DNA of 64,000 bases from Cinnamomum chago (lineage: Eukaryota; Streptophyta; Magnoliopsida; Laurales; Lauraceae): the NCBI GenBank assembly GCA_038049695.1, contig CP142452.1:34646501-34710500 (forward strand), given 5' to 3'. Positions 33,112-44,560 of this stretch are shown piece by piece. Made by a program: the position numbers and the translations under genes. Below the pieces are notes generated by a model. The model ran no database searches and had not been told where the DNA came from. It saw only the letters and a list, made by a program, of their open reading frames with translations. Every line of letters begins with the position of its first letter. Positions within the stretch are counted from its first letter, which is position 1.

Positions 33112-34876
33112 TGTTGGAAAATAGGTGGGCCATTCAGATAGATTTCAAAACTTTTGACCCACCTGATGCAGGGATCAACTATCTATAAGGCAACAAACCC
33201 AGTCCAGGATGCAATCCCTCAAACTCATAAACCATGTACAGCAACATAACCTATTTAGAAGATAGAAAATAGCACATAAAAATGCAACCACGAAATCTAC
33301 AATATACAAAGATGTAGATTATACCTTTGGAGCTTTGTAGTGCTCTAATGGAGAATTTGAATTCTTTCTTTGATGATGAACACCTTCACTTAGTCAAATC
33401 AGAATCTCCAACACCCTTTGATCTTCCACGCTATGACCCATATTAGATCTCTTTTCTCAAGAAGATGGTGGAATCTCCAAGAGAAAACCCAACTAGTAAC
33501 TCTAAGGAACTAAAGGAGAAAGAGAAGAGAACTTAGAGAGGAAGAGAAGTTGTGCAACACTTGCACAAAGGGGCTGGAATTGCACTCTCTATTATGGACG
33601 TCCAAGAGGGGATATCTCCCCTATTTGTAGTCCTCCATTCCACCTCTTTACCTATTTGAAATAGAAGTTTAACTCCCATTACAAAATAGTAACATTCTCC
33701 CTTGCTAGTTGCCATAGAAGTCTTACTTCCACAACAATTAGTAGTTTTCTCCTTTCTAATTAAAATAGAAGTCCTACTTCTATTAATAATTAGTAACTTA
33801 CCATTACCACTATTAGAAGTCTCACTTCAAATAGAAATAGTAACATTCCTATTAGAGTTCAAGTAGAATTAGTATCTTTCTAATAACTTGGGCTAGCGTG
33901 GGGACCGCTAAGGATTCTTTAGAAAGCTGGCTCCAACTGGGACACGCGGCCCCACATCTCATGTGCAATCCGGGCCCACAGTTAATTACAAATAACTCCA
34001 CTATATAAATGCAATTGCACTCCAGTCTTAGGAATATATTACAATGAAGACCCTAAACTTCCACATTACCACAAGTAGGCCCCTCCATCTATATCCATGG
34101 ATCAATTGGACCTGTCCACCAAATTAGATCCATATCTTATTATCCTTGAGCCCCAATTAATTATAATGATCATTTGGTACCAATCCAATTAACTCTTAAT
34201 CGGAATGGGTGCGCATTTACCAATGATAAATCCATTAATTGGCACAAGGGGATATTAAAGATAGATTTCATCTTGACCATTGAATGTTCTCATAGCTCCA
34301 CTACCACGTATCCAAATCACCGAGGTGTTGACCTACAATTGGCCTCACTCATTGGTGACTCAAAGCAAATGCATAGATAGAAACTTGAGTTCATTAATAT
34401 CTCAGGATTATGAGCCTATTGCTAGGGAATTATGAGAGTAGACCTTAAAATAAAGACAGTATATATATAAGGTGCTTCTCATGGTCCTTCAATACATCCA
34501 ATGTACCAGCACCATGATCCAGAATCTTACATTCCGATGATTGAGACAAATCACACTATCTCATAGTGATCAAAGTGCTGCAACCTTGTCAGATGAGATG
34601 CCCAATCTCATCACTGGTTGTGAAGATATTTAAGTATAAGATTTGCAATACATATTTCCTGTATGTGGATCTCATCTACACACATGTATTACATCTAGTA
34701 TACTTGTGGACTCCGGTTCATCTCATGAACCATTATGTCATTCGTATTGGTTATGTGCAAGTATATAATTAGACAACATTCATCTCATGAAAGGAAAGCA
34801 TGATTGTATTGATAAATAAAGAAATGAATCAATTTATTACATCATATACTTTGTATTGAGACCATCAAAACTAACA
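33112..34876 (-). repeat. 3' LTR of copia element 2
   Basis: 1765 bp. Matches 40568-42330. The stretch from about 33430 to 34090 is identical in both copies, whereas about 27 differences fall in the last 785 bp. Confidence 0.95.
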
Positions 34877-34892
34877 GTCTCTCACTTGGGCT
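34877..34892 (-). promoter_or_regulatory. Polypurine tract of copia element 2
   Basis: Minus-strand AAGTGAGAGAC lies directly before the 3' LTR. It is short but in the right place. Confidence 0.65.
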
Positions 34893-34897
34893 CAATG

Positions 34898-36454
34898 CTA
34901 ATCAGGATTGCATCTCATGCCCATCCCGTCTACATGCTGCTCAAAGACTTTGGTGGTCAAAGGCTTAGTAAAAGGATTTGCCAGATTGTCCGCAGAGGCT
35001 ATCTTGGTGATAGCAATGTCACCTCTCTGCACAATCTCTCTGACCAAGTAATACTTCCTCTGTAAGTGCTTTTGGCTTTTATGGCTCCTGGGTTCCTTGG
35101 ACTGAGCGACTGCCCCGCTGCTGTCACAGTAAACTGTGAGCGGTTGTCGTGCCAAAGGTGTCACTCCAAGTTCCACAAGGAATCTTTTGAGCCATACTGT
35201 TTCCTTAGTTGCTTCACAAGCCGCTACATATTCAACCTCAAAAGTGGAATCAGCGGTACATTGCTGTTTAATACTCCTCCAGTTGATAGCTCCTCTGCCA
35301 AGCATAAACACATAACTAGAGGTGGATTTCCTGGAATCCTTATCTGACATGAAGTCAGAATCTGTGTATCCGACTGGAATCAGCTCATCACTGCCTTAAA
35401 TTAACATGCAATCTCTAGTCCTTCTCAAGTACTTGAGGATACATTTTACAGCAGTCCAATGGTCAGGACCTGGGTTAGACTGATATCTGCTGACTAAGCC
35501 CACTGCATGACAGATATCAGGTCTAGTACATAGCATAGCATACATGAAGCTACCAACAGCCGAAGCGTATGGAATTGCTCTCATTTGCTCCTTTACCTCC
35601 GGGGTCTTGGGACCCTGATCCTTGGAAAGGTGCACTCCATGCCTAAAAGGTGTGATACCCTTCTTGGAGTCCTGCATAACAAACCGTACCAGTACCTTAT
35701 CTATGTAAGCAGCTTGAGATAAGCTAATCATCCTATTTTTTCGGTCTCGATGGAGTTTGATCCCTAGGATGTAACTAGCTTCTCCCAAGTCCTTCATATC
35801 AAAAGTCTTTGCTAACCAAACTTTTACCGTTGACAACATTCTTATATCTTTCCCAAGGAGAAGGATGTCGTCGACATATAAAATCAGAAAAACTACCATG
35901 TCACCTTCATTTTTCATGTACACACATGACTCATCCGGATTTTGACTAAAACCAAATGATTTGATTGCTCGGTCAAAACGGATGTTCCAGCTTCGGGATA
36001 CCTGCTTCAGTCCATAAATGGACTTTTGCAGCTTGCAAACTCTTTGCTTTTGGTTACTCGCTATAAAACCGTCTGGCTGCATCATATAGATGTCTTCCTC
36101 AAGATGGCCATTGAGAAACGCCGTCTTAACATCCATTTGCCAAATCTCGTAATCGAGATGAGCCGCTATGGATAAGAGTATTCGGATGGACTTGAGCATG
36201 GCTACTGGCGAGAAGGTTTCCTCATAATCGATACCCTCTTTTTGAGTATACCCTTTCGCAACAAGCCTGGCCTTAAAGGTCTCAACTCTTCCATCTGGTC
36301 CTCTCTTTCTCTTGTAGACCCACTTGCACCCAATAGGTTTGATATTGGCAGGCAAGTCCACAAGTGTCCAGACCTGATTAGAGTACATAGACTCCATTTC
36401 AGCTTTCATAGCATCTTGCCAATGTCCCGAATCTGTCATTAATTGCTTCATCAT
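34898..36454 (-). pseudogene. Copia reverse transcriptase and RNase H
   Basis: The frame is open over both domains except for one TAA at 35396-35398. RT landmarks: [30 protein letters not shown], the motif-A Asp in [15 protein letters not shown] in [11 protein letters not shown], then [12 protein letters not shown] and [11 protein letters not shown]. RNase H (from about 35350) shows SDKDSRKSTS, the Glu in TFEVEYVAACEATKE, the Asp in YCDSSGAVAQS, and closes with NPFTKPL. Catalytic residues look intact; the nonsense codon and upstream lesions inactivate it. Upstream, 36399-36590 encodes the linker with [13 protein letters not shown], offset by a frameshift. Confidence 0.93.
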
Positions 36455-36756
36455 AGTTACAGGGATCCTGTTCCAGTTCTTCCGGGATTGCCTCGTAAGA
36501 CTCTCCCAAGAACGAGAACCTATCAGGGGGCCTAATTATTCTCCCACTACGACGAGGCACTGGTGTAACTACTGGGTCTGGTATCCTCAAGTTTGGTTAT
36601 ACTTGGATTTGGAATTAATTGTTCTTGAATCTCTTCCAAGATCACATTTTCTAAAGATTTTCGGTCCATCATATAATCTTCCTCCAGAAAAACCGCATTG
36701 GTGTTTACCAGCACTTTCTGCTCTCTGGGATTATAGAATAACCAACCTTTAGTTCC

Positions 36757-37692
36757 TTAAGGATATCCTACAAACGTGCATACTTCCGACTTCGTTTCCA
36801 ACTTATCCGTCTTTACCTTTAGCACGTGTAAATGTTGTAGACTAGGCTTTCGCCCAGACCATAACTCCTGGGGAGTCTTAGGTACAGACTTAGATGGTAC
36901 GAGGTTTAGTATGTACATCACAGTATCCAAGGCATATCCCCAAAAGGATATAGGTAATCCTGAGAAACTCAACATAGACCTAATCATATCTAAAAGAGTT
37001 CGGTTCCTTCTTTCCGCTACTCCATTCTGTTGAGGCATGCCAGGAGCAAACAACTGGGATAGAATCCCATTTTCTGATAAGTGTGCCATAAAATCACTAG
37101 AGAGATATTCCCCTCCTCGATCTGATCGAAGAGTCTTGATACTTTTACCTAATTGTTTTTCCGCTTCCGCTCGAAACTCTTTGAACTTTTCAAAAGCCTC
37201 GGACTTGCGGTGCATAAGGTATATGTATCCATATCTTGAATAATCATCTGTGAAAGTGATGAAATATTCATATCCTCCTCTGACCCTGACATTAATGGGT
37301 CCACACACATCAATATGCACTAATTCCAATAAATCTTTGGCCATATTACCCTTGTATGAAAAGGGTCTTTTGGTCATTTTGCCTTCCAGACAGGACTCAC
37401 AGACAGGCATTGGTTCTACAACCAATGAAGGCAAGATACCATCTTTCACTAGCCTGTCAATCCTATTTAGGTTTATATGACCTAGCCTTAAGTGCCAAAG
37501 TTTTGTTGGATTAGATGAAGGTGACCTTCTCTTTAATGAGGGCCTATTAATTATTTCTGTATCATGTATCTCATACATTGTGGGAGTTAACAGATAAAGC
37601 TCATTGGTTACCTTGCCAGAACATATAAAAGTACTGTTTCTCTTTATGACAACTTCAGTACCAAAAGTAATAGAATAACTTTTATTCACCAA
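36757..37692 (-). pseudogene. Copia integrase
   Basis: This would insert element cDNA into the genome. The zinc-binding HHCC region is visible ([10 protein letters not shown]...CESCLEGK). The catalytic core residues are present: Asp in LVHIDVCGP, Asp in [10 protein letters not shown], Glu in [11 protein letters not shown]. The frame ends in TAA at 36757-36759 straight after FVGYP, a nonsense mutation, since coding text continues beyond it (NPREQKVLVNTNAVFLEED on the minus strand). Also out of frame with the protease segment upstream. Confidence 0.92.
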
Positions 37693-37693
37693 A

Positions 37694-37940
37694 CTAGAAA
37701 CTGAAATTTAAATTCCGTCTTAAAGATGGTACATATAGTGTGTCTGACAAAACCAACTTATTATCTTGATAACATAAAGTAATAACTCCTACTGAGACCG
37801 CATCCGCCTTAGCATCAGATCCTAGGTTGACAATAATTTCGCCGTCACTGAGTCTCCTGGTTTCCCGGAACCCCTGCAACGAATTACATATGTGATTAGT
37901 TGCCCCGGAGTCCACACACCAAGATTCTGAAGTACCAGTT
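37694..37940 (-). pseudogene. Copia aspartic protease
   Basis: Aspartic protease that would cleave the polyprotein. VDSGATNHIC carries the catalytic DSGA, and SDTLYVPSLRRNL is the typical downstream text. The frame is shifted relative to both gag and integrase. Confidence 0.85.
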
Positions 37941-37967
37941 GCAAAACTAACTTAAGAAACAAGTGAC

Positions 37968-38800
37968 TCAATCATACCTGAGGTCTTCTGGACAATTCCT
38001 TTTCCAATGTCCTGTCATACCACAATGGAAACACTTTCCTTTTGTCCCCGACCCCTTAGCTTTGCCAACACCACCATTAGGACCATTCTCCACCTTAGGA
38101 CCCTTCGGAACTGATTTCTTCTTGCCTTTTCGCCCTTTGCCTTTCGGTTTGGACTTGGCAAATGACTTTTTTGTCATCAGGGCAGTTGGCTTCTTCTTCA
38201 TAATCCCTTCAGTCACCACCAGCTAACTAGAAAACTCAGCTAGAGTCAAATTCATCTTATTCATATTATAATTGACCTTGAAATTGTTGAATGACTCTGG
38301 TAGTGACTCAAGGATTATGTCAATCTGCGATTCTGCATCAATCGCAGCCCCCAGTACATCTGACTCATTCAATGAGTCCATCATTTTCAACATGTGGTCC
38401 TGTACTGGTGTGCCTTCAGCCATCTTGGTGCTTATAAGCACCCTCATAGCAGCCTGTCTAGCAGGCATGCCCTGTTCCACAAACATCTCCTTTAATTTTG
38501 ATATAATATCATATGCAGTCTTAAAGGATTGATGTTGATGTTGCAAAACACTAAACATGGATGCCTGTATATAACATCTGGCATCTCATCGTCTTTGGCC
38601 CACTTGGTGTAAAGTTCCTTTTCTTCCTGTGATGCTTCTGGCACTGGCTCATCAAGGGGGGGGGGTTTGGTAAGGACATATTTATATCCTGAAGCTGTCA
38701 GGACTATATCCAGGTTCCGTTTCTAGTCTACATAATTGGATCCCACTAACTTATTCTGGTTGAGGATGGTCGCAAGTGGATCGAAAGTATTTGAATTCAT
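37968..38800 (-). pseudogene. Copia gag
   Basis: Capsid polyprotein starting at ATG 38800 (MNSNTFDPLATILNQNKLVG). It is broken by TAG at 38724-38726 and a frameshift near 38560. It then reads MFSVLQHQHQSFKTAYDIIS through SLPESFNNFKVNYN to another TAG at 38223-38225, and on the same frame a Lys-rich stretch and the zinc knuckle CFHCGMTGHWKRNC (about 38020-38060). Domain order is standard for copia gag. Confidence 0.88.
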
Positions 38801-40550
38801 GCTTGAAATACTGTAGCACATAACCATACATTCAATTAATGAATTTAAATGACATTAGGGTTTAGTATTCTACCAAATTTATATGGAATCCTCATAACCA
38901 CTAAATTCAGAATACATCGGAATCCCAATCCTCGGGGTATGCCTCCTTGGGGAGTGCAAATACCACTTAGATTGGTGCGGATCAAAGTTGGTCAAAATCG
39001 GAATTAAGACTAACTATCCATGATCCCCATCATTCATTATTATCTAGGTATCTCATACCAAATAATGTATGACTCCCAATTTGCTTTGGTTTCTAAAATA
39101 CATGAGGCAAATCCTTGGGGATACTACATCATTATTTTAGTTAAATGTGACCCACCAACTAACATTGCATGACAACCGTTACGGGCAGCTCCTCCTTGGG
39201 GAGTGGGCCTCCGCCCCGTCTCACCAACACTATCCATAGGAGATCCATATCTAGTAACTAGACAAGTAAAAGCCCTCTGTGGGGAACGGCCATTCTCAAG
39301 ATGGCGCGAGGCTAATACTTTCCTTACAATGGACCTATGGTAGAAAACCATGGAGATTTCTAAATAAAAATGCCCCGCTCCCACTTAATATTTTAGAATT
39401 GAGGATTTCCTTATAAGGTATTAAGGCCCACATATATATATGAACATCAAATCATCTCATGATATGATCAAGGATTGGTTCCAAGTCAAGTTATTTTTAG
39501 AAAAGTCCAGTTTCTTAAATTAGTGTTACCAATGTGTCCATTTCATGGGCCATCAACACTAATTATAACTCTTTCCAAAAATTAATTTGATTTGACCAAT
39601 TTTAGTAACTTGCTATGTTTGGATCAGATTTGGAAATATTCTAAATTAAGCATGCATCCATAAATAGAAAGTGCTAAAATTAGAAACTAGTCCTCTCCTC
39701 CACATGGCCCTAGCGGAATAGACTTCTTGGACTTCTAGACTTTCCAAAACTTTGAAATTCCTCAAACTCTTTGGAAAACCTCAAAACAATTTCGGTAATC
39801 TTCAAGCTCTTTGATTAGGAGTCCAACATCGCTTTCCTTCTTTGTCTCGGACATCGCCAGAATTTACAAATTTAGAAAAAATACATAAATTCTTATGCCT
39901 CGATTATGAGACTTACATGGTAATCTAAACATGGAAATAAAAGGGCTATAGGGAAATTCATCATGCCTTGCCTTTTCAAGGGAAACCAAGGAAACCATGA
40001 TGCCCTTTACACTTAGCCTTAAATAAACCAATAACCATAAATAGAAAGCAAAAGACTTGTGGGCCATATGGAGAGGACATGATCATCTGCAAGTTAGTAT
40101 CTCATACAACCATACAAACCACAAAAATAAGCTGCCAAATAATGCTGGAAAAATAGGATGTAGGAGAAGACCTGAAACTGAAAAATCCAGTTTCTGCAAC
40201 ATTTTGTGTAGGGTCCTCGGTCGACCGACCAGAAGGCTCCGTCGACCGACCTGCAAGTCACTGGGTCGACCGAGCACGGGCCAGGTCAACTGGACTGACG
40301 AAAACCTGCAACTTGGGTTTTCTGTTTCGTGTCCATTCTTCACCAAATCACTTCTAAAGTGTTCCAATGGCTTCCTACCATCCCTCCATTATTATTAAAC
40401 CCTTTTGTGACTATCCAAACATGAATCTACTATTAAACCAAGCAAATTCATCAAAACTGATCCTTACATAGCCCTTGCTTCATCTTCTTATTCGCATCTC
40501 ATGCAAAGATTAGACCAAGTTTACTGATCTAACATAATTAGAGATGAGGT
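38801..40550 (-). other. Long 5' leader of copia element 2
   Basis: About 1.75 kb between primer site and gag start, without a supported reading frame. It contains GTCGAC palindromes at 40218-40293, about 275-350 bases downstream of the primer site. The ORF at 39124-39384 has no domain. Confidence 0.6.
40218..40293. repeat. Palindrome cluster C (CGGTCGACCG)
   Basis: GTCGAC cores start at 40220, 40241 and 40265, with a degenerate GTCAAC at 40285 inside the near-palindrome CCAGGTCAACTGG. Spacings are 21, 24 and 20 bp. Confidence 0.88.
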
Positions 40551-40567
40551 ATGTCTCGGATACCAAT
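40551..40567 (-). promoter_or_regulatory. Primer-binding site of copia element 2
   Basis: Minus-strand ATTGGTATCCGAGACATA follows the LTR end; it departs from the usual TGGTATCAGAGC at one or two positions. Confidence 0.75.
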
Positions 40568-42330
40568 TGTTGGAAAATAGGTGGGCCATTCAGATAGGTT
40601 TCAAAACTTTTGACCCACCTGATGCAGGGATCAACTATCTATAAGGCAACAAACCCAATCCAGGATGCAATCCCTCAAACTCATAAACCATGTACAGCAA
40701 CATAACCTATTTAGAAGATAGAAAATAGCACATAAACATGCAACCACAAAATCTACAATATACAAAGATGTAGATTATACCTTTGGAGCTTTGTAGTGCT
40801 CTAATGGAGAATTTGAATTCTTTCTTTGATGATGAACACCTTCACTTAGTCAAATCAGAATCTCCAACACCCTTTGATCTTCCGCGCTATGACCCATATT
40901 AGATCTCTTTTCTCAAGAAGATGGTGGAATCTCCAAGAGAAAACCCAACTAGTAACTCTAAGGAACTAAAGGAGAAAGAGAAGAGAACTTAGAGAGGAAG
41001 AGAAGTTGTGCAACACTTGCACAAAGGGGCTGGAATTGCACTCTCTATTATGGACGTCCAAGAGGGGATATCTCCCCTATTTGTAGTCCTCCATTCCACC
41101 TCTTTACCTATTTGAAATAGAAGTTTAACTCCCATTACAAAATAGTAACATTCTCCCTTGCTAGTTGCCATAGAAGTCTTACTTCCACAACAATTAGTAG
41201 TTTTCTCCTTTCTAATTAAAATAGAAGTCCTACTTCTATTAATAATTAGTAACTTACCATTACCACTATTAGAAGTCTCACTTCAAATAGAAATAGTAAC
41301 ATTCCTATTAGAGTTCAAGTAGAATTAGTATCTTTCTAATAACTTGGGCTAGCGTGGGGACCGCTAAGGATTCTTTAGAAAGCTGGCTCCAACTGGGACA
41401 CGCGGCCCCACATCTCATGTGCAATCCGGGCCCACAGTTAATTACAAATAACTCCACTATATAAATGCAATTGCACTCCAGTCTTAGGAATATATTACAA
41501 TGAAGACCCTAAACTTCCACATTACCACAAGTAGGCCCCTCCATCTATATCCATGGATCAATTGAACCTGTCCATCAAATTAGATCCATATCTTATTATC
41601 CTTGAGTCCCAATTAATTATAATGATCATTTGGTACCAATCCAATTAACTCTTAATCGGAATGGGTGCGCACTTACCAATGATAAATCCATTAATTGGCA
41701 CAAGGGGATATTAAAGATAGATTCCATCTTGACCATTGAATGTTCTCACAGCTTCACTACCACGTACCCAAATCACCGAGGTGTTGACCTACAATTGGCC
41801 TCACTGATTGGTGACTCAAAGCAAATGCATAAATAGAAACTTAAGTTCATTAATGTCTCAGGATTATATGCCTATTGCTAGGGAATTATGAGAGCAGACC
41901 TTAAAATAAAGACATTATATATAAGGTGCTTCTCATGGTCCTTCAATACATCCAATGTACCAGCATCATGATCCAGAATCTTACATTCCGATGATCGAGA
42001 CAAATCATACTATCTCACAGTGATTAAAGTGCTGCAACCTTGTCAGATGAGATGCCCAATCTCATCACTGGTTGTGAAGATATTTAAGTATAAGATTTGC
42101 AATACATATCTCCTGCATGTGGATCTCATCTACACACATGTATTACATCTAGTATACTTGTGAACTCCGGTTCATCTCATGAACCATTATGTCATTCGTA
42201 TTGGTTATGTGCAAGTATATAATTAGACACCGTTCATCTCATGAAAGGAAAGCATGATTGTATTGATAAATAAAGAAATGAATCAATTTATTACATCATA
42301 TACTTGGTATTGAGACCATCAAAACTAACA
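40568..42330 (-). repeat. 5' LTR of copia element 2
   Basis: 1763 bp, partner of 33112-34876. A 2-bp difference in a short TA run accounts for the length difference. Confidence 0.95.
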
Positions 42331-42335
42331 ATAAT

Positions 42336-42968
42336 TAACTTAATAGTCCATAAAAGAAATGGCATGCCACAAGTGAAATAGCCAGAGAACAAATAGTAGT
42401 CCATAAATCAAAGGGATCTAGGATATTCAAAGACATGAAGTACAATAGGACCACATTCGATACTAGAATGTCAGTACCATGAGGGAGCATCAAAATGAAG
42501 CCCAATCAAATAATAAACCACCAGGTGCCAGGCAGACATATGGGAGCATGCATAGGCAGTCGTTAAATGAGACATGACAGTAAAAAAAAGTGCTTGGATC
42601 AGAAATTCTCAAGGAAAAAAAAAAAAAAAACTAGGAAGGATCACAAAAGTTTTCTCCAAATGAAGACATTATTTCACTAACATGTTCTACAATGTATCAA
42701 TCATTTAAAATCAATGTGAACTATATGTCTTTTGTTTTAGAATGTTTTAAAGCTAACAAATGAAGAAGAATATCCTCTGGTAGACAAATGGCATGAGGAG
42801 ACACCTATTGTAGAGTTTCCTCCCAACTTCTAGTTTGTCATTCACTCATCCGTCAAGTTTGTTACAAAGGAAACAAAAAAAAGAGAGAAAGAAACAATAA
42901 CATAATTCAAGGTAGTTTCTTTATATCAGATTTAGTTATAATATAAATTAAAATAATTGAAATCTTAC
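42336..42968. other. AT-rich sequence, no gene seen
   Basis: No exon recognised. By position it may be intron sequence following the ABC transporter exon on the minus strand. Confidence 0.4.
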
Positions 42969-43057
42969 CACTGCCACTTGTACCAACACTAGCAACATTA
43001 CTTCTCGCTGATATAACAAATGATATTCCATTAAGTATCCTTCGCTCTGTTAGGTAT
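42969..43057 (-). pseudogene. Single exon of a mitochondrial-type ABC transporter (ATM/ABCB25-like)
   Basis: On the minus strand TTTCAG precedes 89 bp encoding YLTERRILNGISFVISARSN then VASVGTSGSG, and GTAAGA follows. This is the start of an ABC nucleotide-binding domain with Walker A (GTSGSGK). The ERRIL(N/D)GISFV wording is that of the half-size ATM-type transporters that export a sulfur compound for cytosolic Fe-S assembly. In the family the stretch before Walker A is VVPAGKSVAIVG; here ISARSNVAS is altered at conserved positions. No neighbouring exons were found, so it is a lone captured or decayed exon. Confidence 0.78.
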
Positions 43058-44201
43058 CTGAAATAGGAAAAAGAAACAAAAGAAATTGTTCTCACAAATC
43101 AATAAAACTCGAAACTGGAATAGATATGGGAATTAAAGCATAATAAAAGCCTGAAATAACAAACTCTTTGTAAAAGAATCACGTTAGAAAATTTTATAAA
43201 TGTGAATGAATATAAAGATCTCAAAAGAAACAACAAAAGAAATTAAGAAAATAGGAACTGTTAAACACCAAAATACCAGTCAAGAGAACTGATGCAGTGG
43301 TTGGTTTGTGCCAAACAACACCCTTTAAAAAAAAAAAAAGAACTGATGCAGCCTCAACTCTATAGAACAGTCCCGCAACATACACAAATCTTAGGATTAT
43401 ACTACTAGGATCTAGTGTCTCCTAAAAAGAAAAAACACATAAACAGCAGTAAGCAAAGACAAGCAAAAAAAAAAAAAAAAAAAAAGGAGCATGTGGCACC
43501 GTTGGGAAATGCCCGACCACTAGGCCATTGGTTCTAGTTAAGCTACTAGTTAAAAAGAAGATGTGACGGGCAAAACACATTTGAGAATTCAACCTTACTG
43601 TGCTTAGAATTACACGTCCCGACCATAGATATGCAAAACACAAAGGGTTTTTTTCGCACCAGATTTTCTCAATCCAAAGCTATTCACACCCTTTCTCATT
43701 ATTGTAATGACCAAGAATCATTTGTAATCGAAATCTAACCCAAGTTCCATGGACCATGCCTAGGTCTATTGGGCACAAGTCCAAGTTCCACGGTTGGCCT
43801 AACATGCACAAATATATAATAACAGGTTGACCATGCCTCGTTTATTACTACTTACTAGAAATTGCTCTTTTATTACTTTCTAAGGTGAAATTGTTTTTGT
43901 AATGAAGGTGGCTGTATTTAACATTGTTATTGGGCAGATTGTTGCTAATACCATCAAGTCCTGTTTGGATGAACTGCCTGGCTTCCCTAGCTAGGATGTA
44001 GATTGGGTTCATAACTTTTGATAGCACCCTCCATTTTTATAATATGAAGGCATGTGATTCTTTCAACTCTTGCATATATGATAAATATAGTTTTTTTTTT
44101 TTTTTTACTGTTTCTCTTGTGTGTTTTTGCATTATGATTGTTAATATTTTCTTTAATAAAACAGATTAATTACTGATACAAAGTTTGTGTTTCTGTAACA
44201 G
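43058..44201. other. AT-rich intron-like sequence
   Basis: Holds A-runs at about 43326 and 43468 and a short duplicated AGAACTGATGCAG (about 43279 and 43340). No coding sequence is supported; the ORF at 43422-43643 has no motif. Confidence 0.45.
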
Positions 44202-44394
44202 TCATCTTTGAGACAACCTCAAATGATGGTCATTGGAGACCTGGATGACATATTTGCACCTTTGCCAAGTGATCTTCTTGTCAACTTGTCAGAATCAAGA
44301 AGTGTGGTTGATGCATTTTTGGTTAGCGTTTTAGGACAATGTCAACATAGAATCTACATCTAGACATGCTCTTAAAGAAGCATTTATGGTTATG
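44202..44394 (+). pseudogene. Exon of a SEC24-like COPII coat gene
   Basis: After a TGTAACAG acceptor the plus strand reads SSLRQPQMMVIGDLDDIFAP, then LPSDLLVNLSESRSVVDAFL, matching the trunk region of Sec24, the COPII subunit that selects cargo on ER-exit vesicles. After DAFL a small indel shifts the frame; the homologous text resumes as DNVNIESTSRHALKEAFMVM one frame away (44336-44394). The frameshift makes it non-functional. It lies opposite in strand to the ABC exon, so the two were not one transcript. Confidence 0.82.
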
Positions 44395-44461
44395 TATGTC
44401 ATGTATTTAGTTCTGGGATTATTGTAAAGTTGTTCAGCTTATAATTTCTTGGACCACACCA

Positions 44462-44560
44462 TTATGAAGGGGACCCAGTCACGTACGAAGGGATCGACGG
44501 CTGAAAGCTGTCGAAAAATGAACGACGCCCAAGGCCGTCATTTTTTTTTTTATTATCTTT
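44462..44560. repeat. CACTA-like subterminal patch
   Basis: GTCACGTACG, ATCGACGGCTGAAAGCTGTC and GACGCCCAAGGCCGTCATTT are closely packed inverted GACGGC/GCCGTC motifs, like those near CACTA ends. No terminus or partner was found. Confidence 0.35.

Larger units (their letters stand above)
33112..42330 (-). mobile_element. Full-length Ty1/copia retrotransposon, minus strand, degenerate
   Basis: 9.2 kb, LTRs of 1765 and 1763 bp starting TGTTGG and ending CTAACA (as read on plus), perfect 5-bp duplication ATAAT (33107-33111, 42331-42335). Order on the minus strand: 5' LTR, primer site, long leader, gag, protease, integrase, RT, RNase H, purine tract, 3' LTR. Pol motif wording is close to the BARE-1/Angela type of copia. 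At least eight stops or frameshifts break the single polyprotein. LTRs differ by about 32 substitutions, very unevenly spread. Confidence 0.96.

Noticed and set aside
33533-33715. 60-residue minus-strand frame identical to that at 40989-41171
   Set aside because: Identity simply reflects the two copia LTRs.
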